Shown here: piece after piece, positions 9,038 to 17,993 of the stretch
How positions within the stretch are numbered: position 1 is the first letter of the stretch
Layout of the letters: each line of letters starts with the position of its first letter
Source: Rhizobium pisi
Lineage (GTDB): Bacteria > Pseudomonadota > Alphaproteobacteria > Rhizobiales > Rhizobiaceae
Assembly (NCBI RefSeq): GCF_003938655.1
Contig: NZ_RJJT01000014.1
Location: 1 to 64,000, forward strand
Direction of reading: 5' to 3'
Length of the DNA: 64,000 bases
The notes under the pieces: generated by a model
Seen by the model: the letters and a program-made list of their open reading frames with translations, nothing else
Databases searched by the model: none
Told to the model about the DNA's origin: nothing
Translations under genes and position numbers: made by a program

Positions 9038-9187
9038 ATGTTTGACCCTATCAGGAAATTCGCTCGCGCCTTGCGCGCTCCGACCACGCAGGAACGTGAA
9101 ATGGCTTATCTCAATGGCTCGTTCGATCGCATCGATCTCGAGTTTCGTCAGCGCCAGGTCGACCGCGGTCTGTTCCGCAATCGCTGA
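9038..9187 (+). CDS. DUF3563 small protein
   Basis: A 49-codon gene starting MFDPIRKFARALRAPTTQE and containing MAYLNGS, RIDLEFRQRQ and DRGLF. These match the short DUF3563 family common in Rhizobiales, whose function is unknown. It is highly charged and has no membrane segment. It stands alone between rsh and the DUF2062 gene. The upstream region includes a TTAACC half-site. Its size makes it easy to miss in automatic annotation. The call rests on recalled family sequence. Confidence 0.8.
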   Translation: MFDPIRKFARALRAPTTQEREMAYLNGSFDRIDLEFRQRQVDRGLFRNR

Positions 9188-9347
9188 TACTGAGAGTATA
9201 CTTGAAATGAGTGAGGGACGTTATGCATAACGGACGCCCCTCGACGTGAAGAGGTTCCTCGATAAAGAGAGAATCAGCGGCTTGTTTTTCAAACGGTAGC
9301 ATTTGCCGCTCTTGTCATGGCCGTATGCGCTACACTAAATACGCGCC

Positions 9348-9938
9348 ATGTTGTTTCGCCGTCGCAAACCTGCGGGATTTAAGGAAAAGATGCGGGAGCT
9401 CTTATGGCCCCGTAAAGGTTTCCTTCGCCCGATCCGCTATCTGACAATGCGCATCCTGCGCCTGAGCGCCTCGCCGCATGCAGTTGCGGCCGGCGTCGCC
9501 GCAGGTGTCTTCGTCTCCTGGACGCCCTTCATCGGCGTTCATTTCATCATGGCATTCGTCATCACCTATTTTCTCTCCGGCAATATGGTGGCGGCCGCTC
9601 TCGGCTGCGCGGCCTTCGGCAATCCGCTGACCTATCCGTTCATCTGGGGCATTACCTGGGAGATCGGCCATCTGCTGTTGAGCCGCGAGGATCATCTGGC
9701 CGGTCAGGCGGTGGATCTTGCCGCCATGTTTCATAAGCTGAACTTCATGGAGCTGTGGAAGCCGGTGCTGGAGCCGATGCTGCTCGGCGCCATTCCGCCG
9801 GGGATCGTCACCGCCGTTGCGCTCTATGCACTGACGTTTTACACGGTGAGGGGTTTTCAGACGCGCCGCCGTACGCGGCTGATGGAGAGGGCGCGCCTGC
9901 GCCTTGCCGATCCGGCCAGCGACATACCGAGCGTATGA
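9348..9938 (+). CDS. DUF2062 inner-membrane protein
   Basis: A 196-residue protein with a basic N-terminus (MLFRRRKPAG) and three or four predicted membrane helices near residues 45-65, 68-90, 95-110 and 145-170. The motif SPHAVAAGVAAGVFVSWTPFIGVH and later FGNPLTYPF are typical of DUF2062. The molecular role is unknown. It starts the gene run leading to acpS, 37 nt downstream, so it may be co-transcribed with acpS-lepB-rnc-era. The ribosome site is weak. Confidence 0.88.
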   Translation: MLFRRRKPAGFKEKMRELLWPRKGFLRPIRYLTMRILRLSASPHAVAAGVAAGVFVSWTPFIGVHFIMAFVITYFLSGNMVAAALGCAAFGNPLTYPFIWGITWEIGHLLLSREDHLAGQAVDLAAMFHKLNFMELWKPVLEPMLLGAIPPGIVTAVALYALTFYTVRGFQTRRRTRLMERARLRLADPASDIPSV

Positions 9939-9975
9939 GCCCGATGCAGAATTTTAAGCAACGGAAGGTTCCGGC

Positions 9976-10380
9976 ATGATCATCGGCATTGGCAGCGATC
10001 TGATTGATATTCGCCGTGTCGAGAAGTCCATCGAGCGCTTCGGTGAGCGCTTTACGCATCGCTGCTTCACCGAGATCGAGCGCGCGCGTTCCGATCGGCG
10101 CGCAAACCGCGCCGCATCCTATGCCAAGCGTTTCGCTGCCAAGGAGGCATGCTCCAAGGCGCTCGGCACCGGCATAGCGCAAGGCATCTTCTGGAAGGAT
10201 ATGGGCGTGGTCAACCTGCCGAGCGGCAAGCCGACCATGGTTTTGTCAGGCGCGGCTGCTGCCGTCCTGGAATCGATGCTGCCCGCGGGCCACAGGCCCG
10301 CCATTCATTTGACAATAACGGATGATTATCCCTTGGCGCAGGCCTTCGTTATTATCGAGGCGCTGCCCGAGAGCGTTTGA
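9976..10380 (+). CDS. acpS: Holo-[acyl-carrier-protein] synthase
   Basis: Transfers 4'-phosphopantetheine from CoA to the serine of ACP, here presumably the acpP product encoded at 61940. The 134-residue sequence has the AcpS motifs GIGSDLIDIRRVE at the start, where the Asp binds metal, and the FAAKEACSKALGTGI block, plus a C-terminal HLTITDDYPLAQAFVIIE. AAGG lies upstream of the ATG. It precedes lepB in the conserved alphaproteobacterial order acpS-lepB-rnc-era-recO. Confidence 0.96.
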   Translation: MIIGIGSDLIDIRRVEKSIERFGERFTHRCFTEIERARSDRRANRAASYAKRFAAKEACSKALGTGIAQGIFWKDMGVVNLPSGKPTMVLSGAAAAVLESMLPAGHRPAIHLTITDDYPLAQAFVIIEALPESV

Positions 10381-10516
10381 TCGAGACCACGGGAGCGATT
10401 GATCGCGACCTCTCGTCGCTTTTGATGTTGTCGCCATTGCCGCAACCGACCGAAGCCGCTAGAGAGAACCACAGAAAGAATTGCGCCTCCGCGGCGTCTT
10501 GAAGGAATAAGACTGC

Positions 10517-11260
10517 GTGTCCGAAAAAGTCGAAACCAAGCCGAACGCCCTCTGGGAAAACATCAAAGTCATCATCCAGGCGCTGATTTTGGCGATGGTG
10601 ATCCGAACCGTGCTTTTCCAGCCTTTTACAATCCCGTCCGGTTCGATGATGCCGACGCTGCTCGTCGGCGACTACATCTTCGTCAATAAGTTCGCTTACG
10701 GCTATTCGAAATATTCACTGCCCTTCTCGCCTGATATCTTCAGCGGTCGCCTGTTCGGCTCCGATCCGAAGCGCGGCGATATCGTCGTCTTCCGCTTTCC
10801 GCCCAATCCCGAGGTCGATTACATCAAGCGCTGCGTCGGCCTGCCGGGCGATCACATTCAGGTCACCGATGGCGTTCTCTACGTCAACGGCAAGCCGGTG
10901 CCCAAGGTGGCGGACGGCAGCTTCACCTCGGATTACAAGCTCGATCCGGGCGAGGACGTGCCGGTTTTCCGCGAAACGCTCGACAACGGCAAGACCTACG
11001 ATACGCTCGACCAGTCCCCTGTATCGCGCGGCGACAACACCCGCGAGTTCATCGTACCGGAAGGCCATTATTTCATGATGGGCGACAACCGCGACAACTC
11101 GCTCGACAGCCGCTTCGACGTCGGCTTTGTACCCGCCGAAAATCTTGTCGGCCGCGCCAGCGTCATATTCTTCTCGCTAGGCAACGACACTTCCTTCCGC
11201 GAAATCTGGAAGTGGCCGACGAACATGCGTTGGGACCGCCTCTTCAAGGTCGTTGAATGA
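10517..11260 (+). CDS. lepB: Signal peptidase I
   Basis: Removes signal peptides from exported proteins at the outer face of the inner membrane. The GTG start with AAGGA 10 nt upstream gives 247 residues. One membrane helix spans about residues 15-34. Catalytic Ser43 is in PSGSMMPTL, catalytic Lys104 is in DYIKRCVGLPGD, and GDNRDNSLDSR is the family box near the C-terminus. Its stop overlaps the rnc start by 4 nt (ATGA), indicating translational coupling. Confidence 0.96.
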   Translation: MSEKVETKPNALWENIKVIIQALILAMVIRTVLFQPFTIPSGSMMPTLLVGDYIFVNKFAYGYSKYSLPFSPDIFSGRLFGSDPKRGDIVVFRFPPNPEVDYIKRCVGLPGDHIQVTDGVLYVNGKPVPKVADGSFTSDYKLDPGEDVPVFRETLDNGKTYDTLDQSPVSRGDNTREFIVPEGHYFMMGDNRDNSLDSRFDVGFVPAENLVGRASVIFFSLGNDTSFREIWKWPTNMRWDRLFKVVE

Positions 11261-11976
11261 GCAAGGCGCAGACGCTTTCTGCGGCCGACCGCGCAAAGCT
11301 TGAAGCCCTGATCGGTCACGACTTCGCCGAAAAGGAACGCCTCGATCGCGCGCTGACCCATGCCAGCGCCCGTACGGAAAAGGGCGGCAATTACGAACGG
11401 CTGGAATTCCTCGGCGACAGGGTCCTCGGGCTTTGCATCGCCGAGCTTCTGTTCCGAACGTTCGGCGCGGCGGGGGAAGGCGAGCTTTCGGTTCGTCTCA
11501 ACCAGCTCGTCAGTGCAGAAACCTGCGCTGCGGTTGCCGACGAACTCAACCTTCACCTCTATATCCGCACCGGTGCCGATGTGAAGAAATTGACCGGCAA
11601 GCGCATGATGAACGTGCGCGCCGATGTCGTAGAAAGCCTGATCGCCGCGATCTACCTCGATGGCGGCCTCGAAGTCGCCCGCCGGTTCATCCTGCGCTAC
11701 TGGCAGGGCAGGGCGGTGCGGGCCGACGGCGCCAAGCGCGATGCCAAGACCGAGCTGCAGGAATGGTCGCACGCGAAATTCGGCGTGACTCCAATCTACC
11801 GGGTTGATGAACGCAGCGGGCCGGATCATGATCCGCGCTTCAAGGTGACGGTGGAAGTTGCTGGCATTAAGCCCGAAACCGGCGTAGAGCGGTCGAAGCG
11901 TGCCGCCGAACAAGTCGCGGCGACGAAGATGCTCGAGCGCGAAGGCATTTGGCAGCAGTCGCCTGCCGGAAATTGA
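11257..11976 (+). CDS. rnc: Ribonuclease III
   Basis: A double-strand-specific RNase that processes rRNA precursors and regulatory duplexes. The 239-residue protein has the RNase III signature ERLEFLGDRVLGL near residue 46 with its acidic metal ligands, a second acidic patch at DVVESLIAAIYLDGG, and a C-terminal dsRNA-binding domain starting at DAKTELQEW. It overlaps lepB by 4 nt and leads into era with a 7-nt gap, so lepB-rnc-era form an operon. Confidence 0.96.
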   Translation: MSKAQTLSAADRAKLEALIGHDFAEKERLDRALTHASARTEKGGNYERLEFLGDRVLGLCIAELLFRTFGAAGEGELSVRLNQLVSAETCAAVADELNLHLYIRTGADVKKLTGKRMMNVRADVVESLIAAIYLDGGLEVARRFILRYWQGRAVRADGAKRDAKTELQEWSHAKFGVTPIYRVDERSGPDHDPRFKVTVEVAGIKPETGVERSKRAAEQVAATKMLEREGIWQQSPAGN

Positions 11977-11983
11977 CGGGACG

Positions 11984-12925
11984 ATGACACAAGAAGAAGA
12001 TATCGCGGCGGAAGCCGCCGCCGAAACCAGTGGCCCGACGCATTCGGGCTTCGTCGCGTTGATCGGGCCGACCAATGCCGGCAAGTCGACGCTGGTGAAC
12101 CGCCTCGTCGGCGCCAAGGTCTCGATCGTCAGCCACAAGGTGCAGACGACGCGCGCGATCGTCCGCGGTATCGCGATTCACGACAATGCCCAGATCGTCT
12201 TCATGGACACGCCCGGCATCTTCAAGCCGCGCCGCCGGCTCGACCGCGCCATGGTGACCTCGGCCTGGGGTGGCGCCAAGGATGCCGATCTGATCATGCT
12301 CCTGATTGACAGCGAGCGCGGCCTGCGCGGCGATGCCGAAGCCATTCTCGAAGGCCTGAAGGAAGTCCATCAGCCGAAGATCCTGGTGCTCAACAAGATC
12401 GACCGCGTGAACCGCGAGGATCTGCTGGCGCTGGCAGCGGCCGCCAACGAGAAGATCACCTTCGAGCGCACCTTCATGATCTCTGCCGAAAACGGCTCCG
12501 GCTGCGACGATGTCATGGATTATCTCTCAAGCACGCTTCCCGAGGGACCGTGGTACTATCCGGAAGATCAGATCTCCGATCTGCCGATGCGCCAGCTCGC
12601 CGCCGAAATCACCCGCGAAAAGCTGTTTCTGCGCCTGCACCAGGAGCTCCCCTACTCCTCGCATGTCGAAACGGAAAAGTGGGAAGAACGCAAGGACGGC
12701 TCGGTGCGCATCGAGCAGGTGATCTATGTCGAGCGCGACAGCCAGAAGAAGATCGCCCTCGGCAAGGGCGGCGAAACCATCAAGGCGATCTCGACCGCTT
12801 CTCGCAAGGAATTGTCGGAGATATTAGAGCAGCCGGTTCATCTCTTCCTGTTCGTCAAGGTCCGCGAGAATTGGGGCGACGATCCCGAGCGGTTCCGCGA
12901 AATGGGTCTCGATTTCCCGAAATAG
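11984..12925 (+). CDS. era: GTPase Era
   Basis: Binds 16S rRNA and helps 30S subunit maturation. The start at 11984 gives 313 residues beginning MTQEEDIAAEAA; an upstream in-frame codon lies inside rnc and is rejected. G1 is GPTNAGKST, G3 is DTPGIF, G4 is NKID, and the C-terminal KH domain has KKIALGKGGETIKAIS. An alanine/glutamate-rich N-terminal tail of about 20 residues precedes the GTPase fold, as in other rhizobia. It is the last gene of the lepB-rnc-era unit. Confidence 0.95.
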   Translation: MTQEEDIAAEAAAETSGPTHSGFVALIGPTNAGKSTLVNRLVGAKVSIVSHKVQTTRAIVRGIAIHDNAQIVFMDTPGIFKPRRRLDRAMVTSAWGGAKDADLIMLLIDSERGLRGDAEAILEGLKEVHQPKILVLNKIDRVNREDLLALAAAANEKITFERTFMISAENGSGCDDVMDYLSSTLPEGPWYYPEDQISDLPMRQLAAEITREKLFLRLHQELPYSSHVETEKWEERKDGSVRIEQVIYVERDSQKKIALGKGGETIKAISTASRKELSEILEQPVHLFLFVKVRENWGDDPERFREMGLDFPK

Positions 12926-13074
12926 CCACGGCAGGGATTTCACCGGGCAGACGCCAGCCCTTTGTTTCCTTGGAAAAAATCCGGCCCGTTGCGGAACGAA
13001 TCCATACCCTCGCGCATTCTTGCTCGACGGTGCGCCAATGGTGGAACGCCGATTCTGCGACCGCAAGGGCAGGT

Positions 13075-13827
13075 ATGGCGACGTCGAAACCCATCCATTC
13101 TTTCAAGACCCCTTGCGAGCAATGTCCTCTGCGGCCCCTGCCGCATTTCAGGGAGTTCAGCCGCAACGAACTTGAATTCGTCTCCCGCTTCAAGAAGGGC
13201 GAGCTTGCCGTCGATGCCGGCGCCACCATCCTCGTCGAGGGCGCGCACAGCGCTCATCTTTTCACTGTGCTCGCCGGCTGGGGCTTCCGCTACAAGATGT
13301 TGGAGGACGGCCGTCGCCAGATCCTGAACTACATCATGCCCGGCGACCTGATCGGCCTCCAGGGAACCATCATGGGCGAGATGCAGCATTCCGTCGAAGC
13401 ACTTTCACCCGTTTCCCTCTGCGTCTTCGAGCGCGACAGGCTGATGACGCTCTATAACAACCACGCCTCGCTGGCATTCGACATTACCTGGATTGCCGCG
13501 CGCGAAGAGCGCATTCTCGATGAACATCTCCTGAGCGTTGGCCGTCGCACCGCGCTAGAACGAGCAGCCTACCTGATCGCCTTCCTCTTCGAGCGTGGCC
13601 GGCAGCTCAATCTCTTCAACGGCCGCAAATTCATCCCCATCACCCAACAGCACATTGCCGACACACTCGGTCTTTCCATTGTGCACACCAACAAGACCTT
13701 GAAAAAGATCAGCGAACGCGGGTTGATCCGTTGGCAGGAGCGCGGCTGTGAGGTGCTGAATGGCGAGGAGTTGATGGCGATCGCCGGCTGGGAAGGGCTT
13801 GGAGAGGGCAAGCGTCCTTTCATCTAG
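13075..13827 (+). CDS. Crp/Fnr-family transcriptional regulator
   Basis: A 250-residue regulator with a cyclic-nucleotide-binding-type beta-roll (about residues 25-135), a dimer helix and a C-terminal winged helix with ITQQHIADTLGLSIVHTNKTL. Cys14, Cys17 and Cys116 align with three of the four Fe-S ligands of FNR (Cys20, Cys23, Cys122). The position of Cys29 is Pro. The recognition helix lacks the E-x-x-S-R pattern of FNR/FixK. It is therefore not a classical FNR, and its effector and targets are unknown. The ATG at 13075 is preceded by AGGGCAGG; a longer in-frame reading runs back into era and is rejected. Confidence 0.85.
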   Translation: MATSKPIHSFKTPCEQCPLRPLPHFREFSRNELEFVSRFKKGELAVDAGATILVEGAHSAHLFTVLAGWGFRYKMLEDGRRQILNYIMPGDLIGLQGTIMGEMQHSVEALSPVSLCVFERDRLMTLYNNHASLAFDITWIAAREERILDEHLLSVGRRTALERAAYLIAFLFERGRQLNLFNGRKFIPITQQHIADTLGLSIVHTNKTLKKISERGLIRWQERGCEVLNGEELMAIAGWEGLGEGKRPFI

Positions 13828-14056
13828 ACAATCGGTCCACCACCATGTCTTTTTTAAATGCGCATTAGCAGGCGGCAACATAAGGTTCGCTGTCGTCTTT
13901 CCTCCGATTTTGATTCTTCTCGACCGGGCGGAAAATGTTCCATTTAGAAATAGTGGCGGAATTCACCGATAGCGTGCCATGCGGATACCAGAGAGCAATG
14001 ATGTTGGCGAAATGGCCTGGGCGCTGCGGCAAGCGCCCGACGAAGGGCATGGAATC

Positions 14057-14419
14057 ATGAGCGCAATCCGTGTTCTGGTTCTTGAAGACAGTCTGATCAT
14101 CGCGATGGAGGCAGAAGATATTCTGCACCTGGCAGGTGTCGAGAGCATCGATATCGTCGGCAGTCTGGAACAGGCCAGAGCCGCAATCGCTGCAGAGACC
14201 TATGATTTCGCTCTTCTCGACGTCAATCTGGGCGAGGGCATGAGCTTCGGATTTGCTCGTCATCTTCTTGATGTCGGCATCCCTTTCGGCTTCGTCAGCG
14301 GCTATTCCGATCCGCGCGACTTCCCACCCGACCTGCAGCATATACCGCTTCTCGTGAAGCCTTTCGACGAAAAGGCGATGGGCGAATTCCTGCAGAAGCT
14401 TTTCCCGGCCGCTGCCTGA
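14057..14419 (+). CDS. Single-domain response regulator (receiver)
   Basis: A 120-residue CheY-like receiver with no output domain. The acidic pocket is LEDS (Glu10-Asp11), the phospho-acceptor is Asp55 in FALLDVNLGEG, the switch Ser is in FVSGYSD and the conserved Lys is in LVKPFDE. All key residues are present. No kinase lies nearby, so it may act in a phosphorelay or by protein binding. The start at 14057 opens directly with MSAIRVLVLED; an in-frame start 78 nt upstream adds an unrelated peptide and is not favoured. Confidence 0.88.
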   Translation: MSAIRVLVLEDSLIIAMEAEDILHLAGVESIDIVGSLEQARAAIAAETYDFALLDVNLGEGMSFGFARHLLDVGIPFGFVSGYSDPRDFPPDLQHIPLLVKPFDEKAMGEFLQKLFPAAA

Positions 14420-14516
14420 CGCGGCCCGGCCGCCGCCTGACTCGGGCCGAAGGGGTCCATGACATCAGGCAGCCCTTGCATTAGGATGGATTCGTCATCC
14501 GTAAGGACTTCTTTCG

Positions 14517-15287
14517 ATGCAGTGGCAGGATCATGCGATCATTCTGGGCGTCAAGCGCCACGGCGAGACCAGCGTCATCGCCGAGGTGATGACGCGTGAT
14601 CGCGGCCGCCATCTCGGCCTGGTGCGTTCCGGTCGCTCGCGCGCCATGCAGCCGGTGCTGCAGCCAGGCAATGCGGTGGAGGTCATCTGGCGTGCCCGGC
14701 TTGACGAACATCTCGGTGAATTCCGCGTCGAGCCGGTGACGCTGCGCGCCGCCCGCCTGATGGAAACGGCGACAGCCGTCTATGGCGTCCAGGCGATGGG
14801 CGCTCTGTTGCGGCTGCTGCCGGAGCGTGACCCGCATCCGCATCTCTTCGATGCGCTGGAAGTCATTCTCGATCACCTGCACAATCCGGCCGATGCGGGC
14901 GAGCTTTTCGTGCGTTTCGAACTCGCGGTGCTGAACGATCTCGGCTATGGCCTGGATCTTGCCGAATGCGCCGCGACGGGCGCCCGTTCCGATCTCGCCT
15001 ATGTCTCGCCCAAATCCGGCCGCGCCGTTAGCCGCAGCGCCGGCGCCCCCTGGGCGGACAAAATGCTGCTTCTGCCGCCGTTCCTCGGCGTCGAAGGCAA
15101 CCACGCGGCCGATTTCGACAGCCTTTCAGCCGCATTCCGTCTGACGGGATTCTTTCTGCATCGCCATGTCTATGAGCCGCGCGGCATCGAGGCGGCCGCA
15201 GCCCGGGAGGGCTTCGTTCAGGCGGCGCTCAAGGCGCTTAATCCAGCCTCACGGACGCTTTCGAGCCCGAACGGCATATCCGCCTGA
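14517..15287 (+). CDS. recO: DNA repair protein RecO
   Basis: Loads RecA onto SSB-coated single strands in the RecFOR pathway. The 256-residue protein begins MQWQDHAIILGVKRHGETSVIAEV, the OB-fold N-domain, and has the middle helical domain. GLDLAECAATG provides a Cys typical of the family's zinc-like region, but the full four-Cys set of some RecO proteins is not seen. AAGGAC precedes the ATG. The location after era is the conserved rhizobial order, here interrupted by two regulatory genes. Confidence 0.93.
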   Translation: MQWQDHAIILGVKRHGETSVIAEVMTRDRGRHLGLVRSGRSRAMQPVLQPGNAVEVIWRARLDEHLGEFRVEPVTLRAARLMETATAVYGVQAMGALLRLLPERDPHPHLFDALEVILDHLHNPADAGELFVRFELAVLNDLGYGLDLAECAATGARSDLAYVSPKSGRAVSRSAGAPWADKMLLLPPFLGVEGNHAADFDSLSAAFRLTGFFLHRHVYEPRGIEAAAAREGFVQAALKALNPASRTLSSPNGISA

Positions 15288-15387
15288 CATTCGTTTTTTG
15301 CGGCTGCAAAACATCCTTCGGATTTGGCGGTTTACCCATTCACAAGCGCTTCCTATGTCTTGGTGACTGCCAATCGAGGAGGATCCC

Positions 15388-16383
15388 ATGCTGACCAAGC
15401 CCGCATCATCGACAACGATCACGCTCTGGAACGGCCGCGAAATTCCGCGTCTCGGCATGGGATGCTGGGCGATCGGTGGCCCGTTCTTCGCCGGCGACAC
15501 GCCGCTCGGCTGGGGCGATGTCGACGACGATGAATCGGTGGAAGCGATCAATCGTGCCATCGAACTCGGCATCCGCTTCTTCGACACCGCTTCGAATTAT
15601 GGTGCCGGTCATTCGGAAGAAGTGCTCGGTCGGGCAATCGGCAATCGCGGCGAAATCGTCATCGCCACCAAGTTCGGCTTCGCCACCGATCCGGAGACGA
15701 AGCAGGCGACCGGCGCTTTCGCCGACGACGCCTTCATCCGCCGTTCGATCGAGACCTCGCTGCGTCGCCTCAAGCGCGACCGTCTCGATCTCCTGCAATT
15801 CCATATCAATGACTTTCCGGCGGAACAGTCGGATGCCGTCTTCGATACGCTCGAAGCGCTGCGCGCCGAAGGCAAGATCGATGCGTTCGGATGGAGCACG
15901 GATTCTCCCGATCGTGCCGCCCGTCATGCCGGCCGCCAAGGCTACGTCTCGGTCCAGCATACGATGAACGTCTTCGAGGCCGTGCCGGAGATGGTTGCGT
16001 TGATCGAGAAGGAAGGCCTGATTTCCATCAATCGCGGTCCGCTGGCCATGGGGCTGCTGACCGGCAAATTCACCGCCGACAAGGCGGTGGGCGCGAGAGA
16101 TGTCCGGGGCGCGGCGCTCGACTGGATGGTCTATTTCAAGGGCGGGCGCATGGCGCCCGAATTTGCCGCAAGGCTTGATGCTGTCCGCGATCTCCTAACA
16201 TCGGGCGGCCGCACGCTGACCCAAGGAGCGCTTGCCTGGCTCTGGGCGCGCTCGCCGCGCACCCTTCCCATTCCGGGCTTCCGCACCGTCGCCCAGGTGG
16301 AGGAAAATGTCGGCGCGCTGGAAAAGGGGCCGCTGTCAGCCGATGCTATGGCGGGGATCGATGCCGCGCTCGCCGGGGTCTGA
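15388..16383 (+). CDS. Aldo/keto reductase
   Basis: A 331-residue NADPH-dependent TIM-barrel oxidoreductase. The catalytic Asp-Tyr pair appears in FFDTASNYGAGHSEEVLG, the Lys in VIATKFGFA, and a His in LLQFHINDF. A late IPGFRTVAQVEENVGAL segment matches the cofactor 2'-phosphate region. A strong ribosome site (GGAGG) precedes the ATG. The substrate is unknown. It is convergent with the MOSC gene, ending only 5 nt from it. It is not closely similar to the second aldo/keto reductase at 54426. Confidence 0.9.
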   Translation: MLTKPASSTTITLWNGREIPRLGMGCWAIGGPFFAGDTPLGWGDVDDDESVEAINRAIELGIRFFDTASNYGAGHSEEVLGRAIGNRGEIVIATKFGFATDPETKQATGAFADDAFIRRSIETSLRRLKRDRLDLLQFHINDFPAEQSDAVFDTLEALRAEGKIDAFGWSTDSPDRAARHAGRQGYVSVQHTMNVFEAVPEMVALIEKEGLISINRGPLAMGLLTGKFTADKAVGARDVRGAALDWMVYFKGGRMAPEFAARLDAVRDLLTSGGRTLTQGALAWLWARSPRTLPIPGFRTVAQVEENVGALEKGPLSADAMAGIDAALAGV

Positions 16384-16388
16384 CGGTC

Positions 16389-17246
16389 TCAGGCCGCGGC
16401 GCGACGTTTGAGCGCCCAGCCTTCCGGTCTCTCTTCGACGACGTGGACGGCGTCACCGATCGTGATCCTGCCGCCGCCGCGCGGCGTGGCGTTCCAGCCG
16501 AAGAGCGGGCCGGGCACGCGCCGGTCGGCCGACATACGGATGCGGCCCATGGCCGGCATCGGGTTTGCCACGTCACGCGACCCGGTCAACTGGTCCTGCG
16601 TCGTCATGATGCAGCGGGAGCAGGGTTTGACGAGATCGAAGCGGATGCCGGAGATCTCGATTGCCGCCCATTGGTCTTCCGGCCAGGCTTCGTCGGTATC
16701 GATGACGATGTTCGGGCGGAAGCGGTCCATACCGACGCTGCCTTCGCCGTGGGCGGCGAGGTCTGCGTTCAACGCCTTTAGCGAGCCGGTCGTGGTGACC
16801 AAGATCTGGTAGCCGTCGGTAAAGGTAACGGGCGTGCCGTCGCCAGCCCATTCGGCATTCGCCATCCGCCGTGCTTGCCCGTCGAAGAAGACCAGTTGCA
16901 CCTCTCGGCCGAGCCATTCGGAAAGCTGCCGGTTGCTCTCGGGATCGGCAACGGCGGCGCTGACGGTCGATTTCCACACGGTCACCTCCATGCGTGTTTC
17001 GGGCTCCGGCGGCGGCACCGCTATGTCAGATTTTCCCTGCATCAGCAGCCGGAAGGCGCCCGGCTCCGGCCGTACCTCGATGCGGGCGAGATCCGGTAGT
17101 TCGCGCTGGGTGATGAAATGACCCTGCGCATCGGTAATCATCGCCCGCCGATCACCGGGAAGCCCATAGGCGTCGATGTCGGCGGCGGGCAGCGCAATGC
17201 CGCGGGCGCTCTTGAGCGGGTAGATGAAGAGGTCGCTGACACGCAT
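16389..17246 (-). CDS. MOSC domain-containing protein
   Basis: A 285-residue protein with an N-terminal MOSC_N beta-barrel (RVSDLFIYPLKSARGI) and a C-terminal MOSC domain holding the conserved Cys in FDLVKPCSRCIMTTQD. The family includes YcbX-like proteins that work with molybdenum cofactor, often reducing N-hydroxylated compounds. No partner ferredoxin domain is fused here. The ribosome site AGGAG overlaps the stop region of the upstream HD gene (9-nt gap), so the two are an operon. Confidence 0.9.
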   Translation of the reverse strand: MRVSDLFIYPLKSARGIALPAADIDAYGLPGDRRAMITDAQGHFITQRELPDLARIEVRPEPGAFRLLMQGKSDIAVPPPEPETRMEVTVWKSTVSAAVADPESNRQLSEWLGREVQLVFFDGQARRMANAEWAGDGTPVTFTDGYQILVTTTGSLKALNADLAAHGEGSVGMDRFRPNIVIDTDEAWPEDQWAAIEISGIRFDLVKPCSRCIMTTQDQLTGSRDVANPMPAMGRIRMSADRRVPGPLFGWNATPRGGGRITIGDAVHVVEERPEGWALKRRAAA

Positions 17247-17255
17247 GCCGTTCTC

Positions 17256-17900
17256 CTAGATTTCATCCATGAAGGCCGAGAGGAAGTCGCGCAGGCTCTT
17301 GTCGCGCGCGGCCGCCAGCCTGCGGCCGGTCTCGGTCTGGAATCCGTCCGCCAGTTTGAACAGCTTCGTCTGGAAATGGTCAATGGCATAACGCTTGTCG
17401 TCGAGTGAACGGTTCTCCGCTGCCGGATCGAATGGATCGTAGAGCCCCGATCCCAGCCGCCCGCCGATATAGAAGCAGCGCGCGACGCCGACCATGCCGA
17501 TAGCGTCCAAACGGTCCGCATCCTGCAGGATTTTCGCTTCCAGCGTCTGCGGCGCCACCGCGGCCGAGAAACTATGCGCCGTGATGGCATGGGCCGCGGC
17601 TTCGATGTCCCCGTTGCCCCAGCCGAGTTTCGCCAGGATCGCCGATGCCTTCTCCGCCGCCAGCGCCGATGCCTGTGCCCGCAACGGCGAATTCTTCTCG
17701 ACGGAGACACAGTCGTGCAGAATGACGGAAGCGGCAAGAACCCGTCCGTCTCCGCCTTCTCCCGCATGGATGCGCATGGCGTTCCTGAAGACACGCAGGA
17801 TATGGGCAAGGTCGTGCGAGCCGTCGTTGCCTTCGGCCGCATAAGGGATCAGCGCCGCTGCGAGCGTTTCATGGGGAAGGAAGGCTTCGGCCTCGAACAT
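17256..17900 (-). CDS. HD-domain phosphohydrolase
   Basis: A 214-residue metal-dependent phosphohydrolase with His in SHDLAHILRVFRNA, the HD pair in ASVILHDCVS and an Asp in ILQDADRLDAIG. It resembles the YedJ/YpgQ-type HD proteins, some of which hydrolyse nucleotides, though substrates vary. It is upstream of the MOSC gene in the same operon. The ATG follows AGGTGG. The 93-nt gap to the GGDEF-EAL gene contains no obvious gene. Confidence 0.88.
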   Translation of the reverse strand: MFEAEAFLPHETLAAALIPYAAEGNDGSHDLAHILRVFRNAMRIHAGEGGDGRVLAASVILHDCVSVEKNSPLRAQASALAAEKASAILAKLGWGNGDIEAAAHAITAHSFSAAVAPQTLEAKILQDADRLDAIGMVGVARCFYIGGRLGSGLYDPFDPAAENRSLDDKRYAIDHFQTKLFKLADGFQTETGRRLAAARDKSLRDFLSAFMDEI

Positions 17901-17993
17901 CGCGCCACCTGTTGTTGGGAGCCGATTGTGTAGCGGCTTGCCGCGCGAGTCGCAATCAAGCGCGATCTTGGCCCTGGTCCTGAGAAGGCGCCG

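Noticed and set aside
13828..14056. Possible gene between the Crp/Fnr regulator and the receiver
   Set aside because: The in-frame extension upstream of the receiver has no fold or ribosome site; the gap is treated as regulatory.
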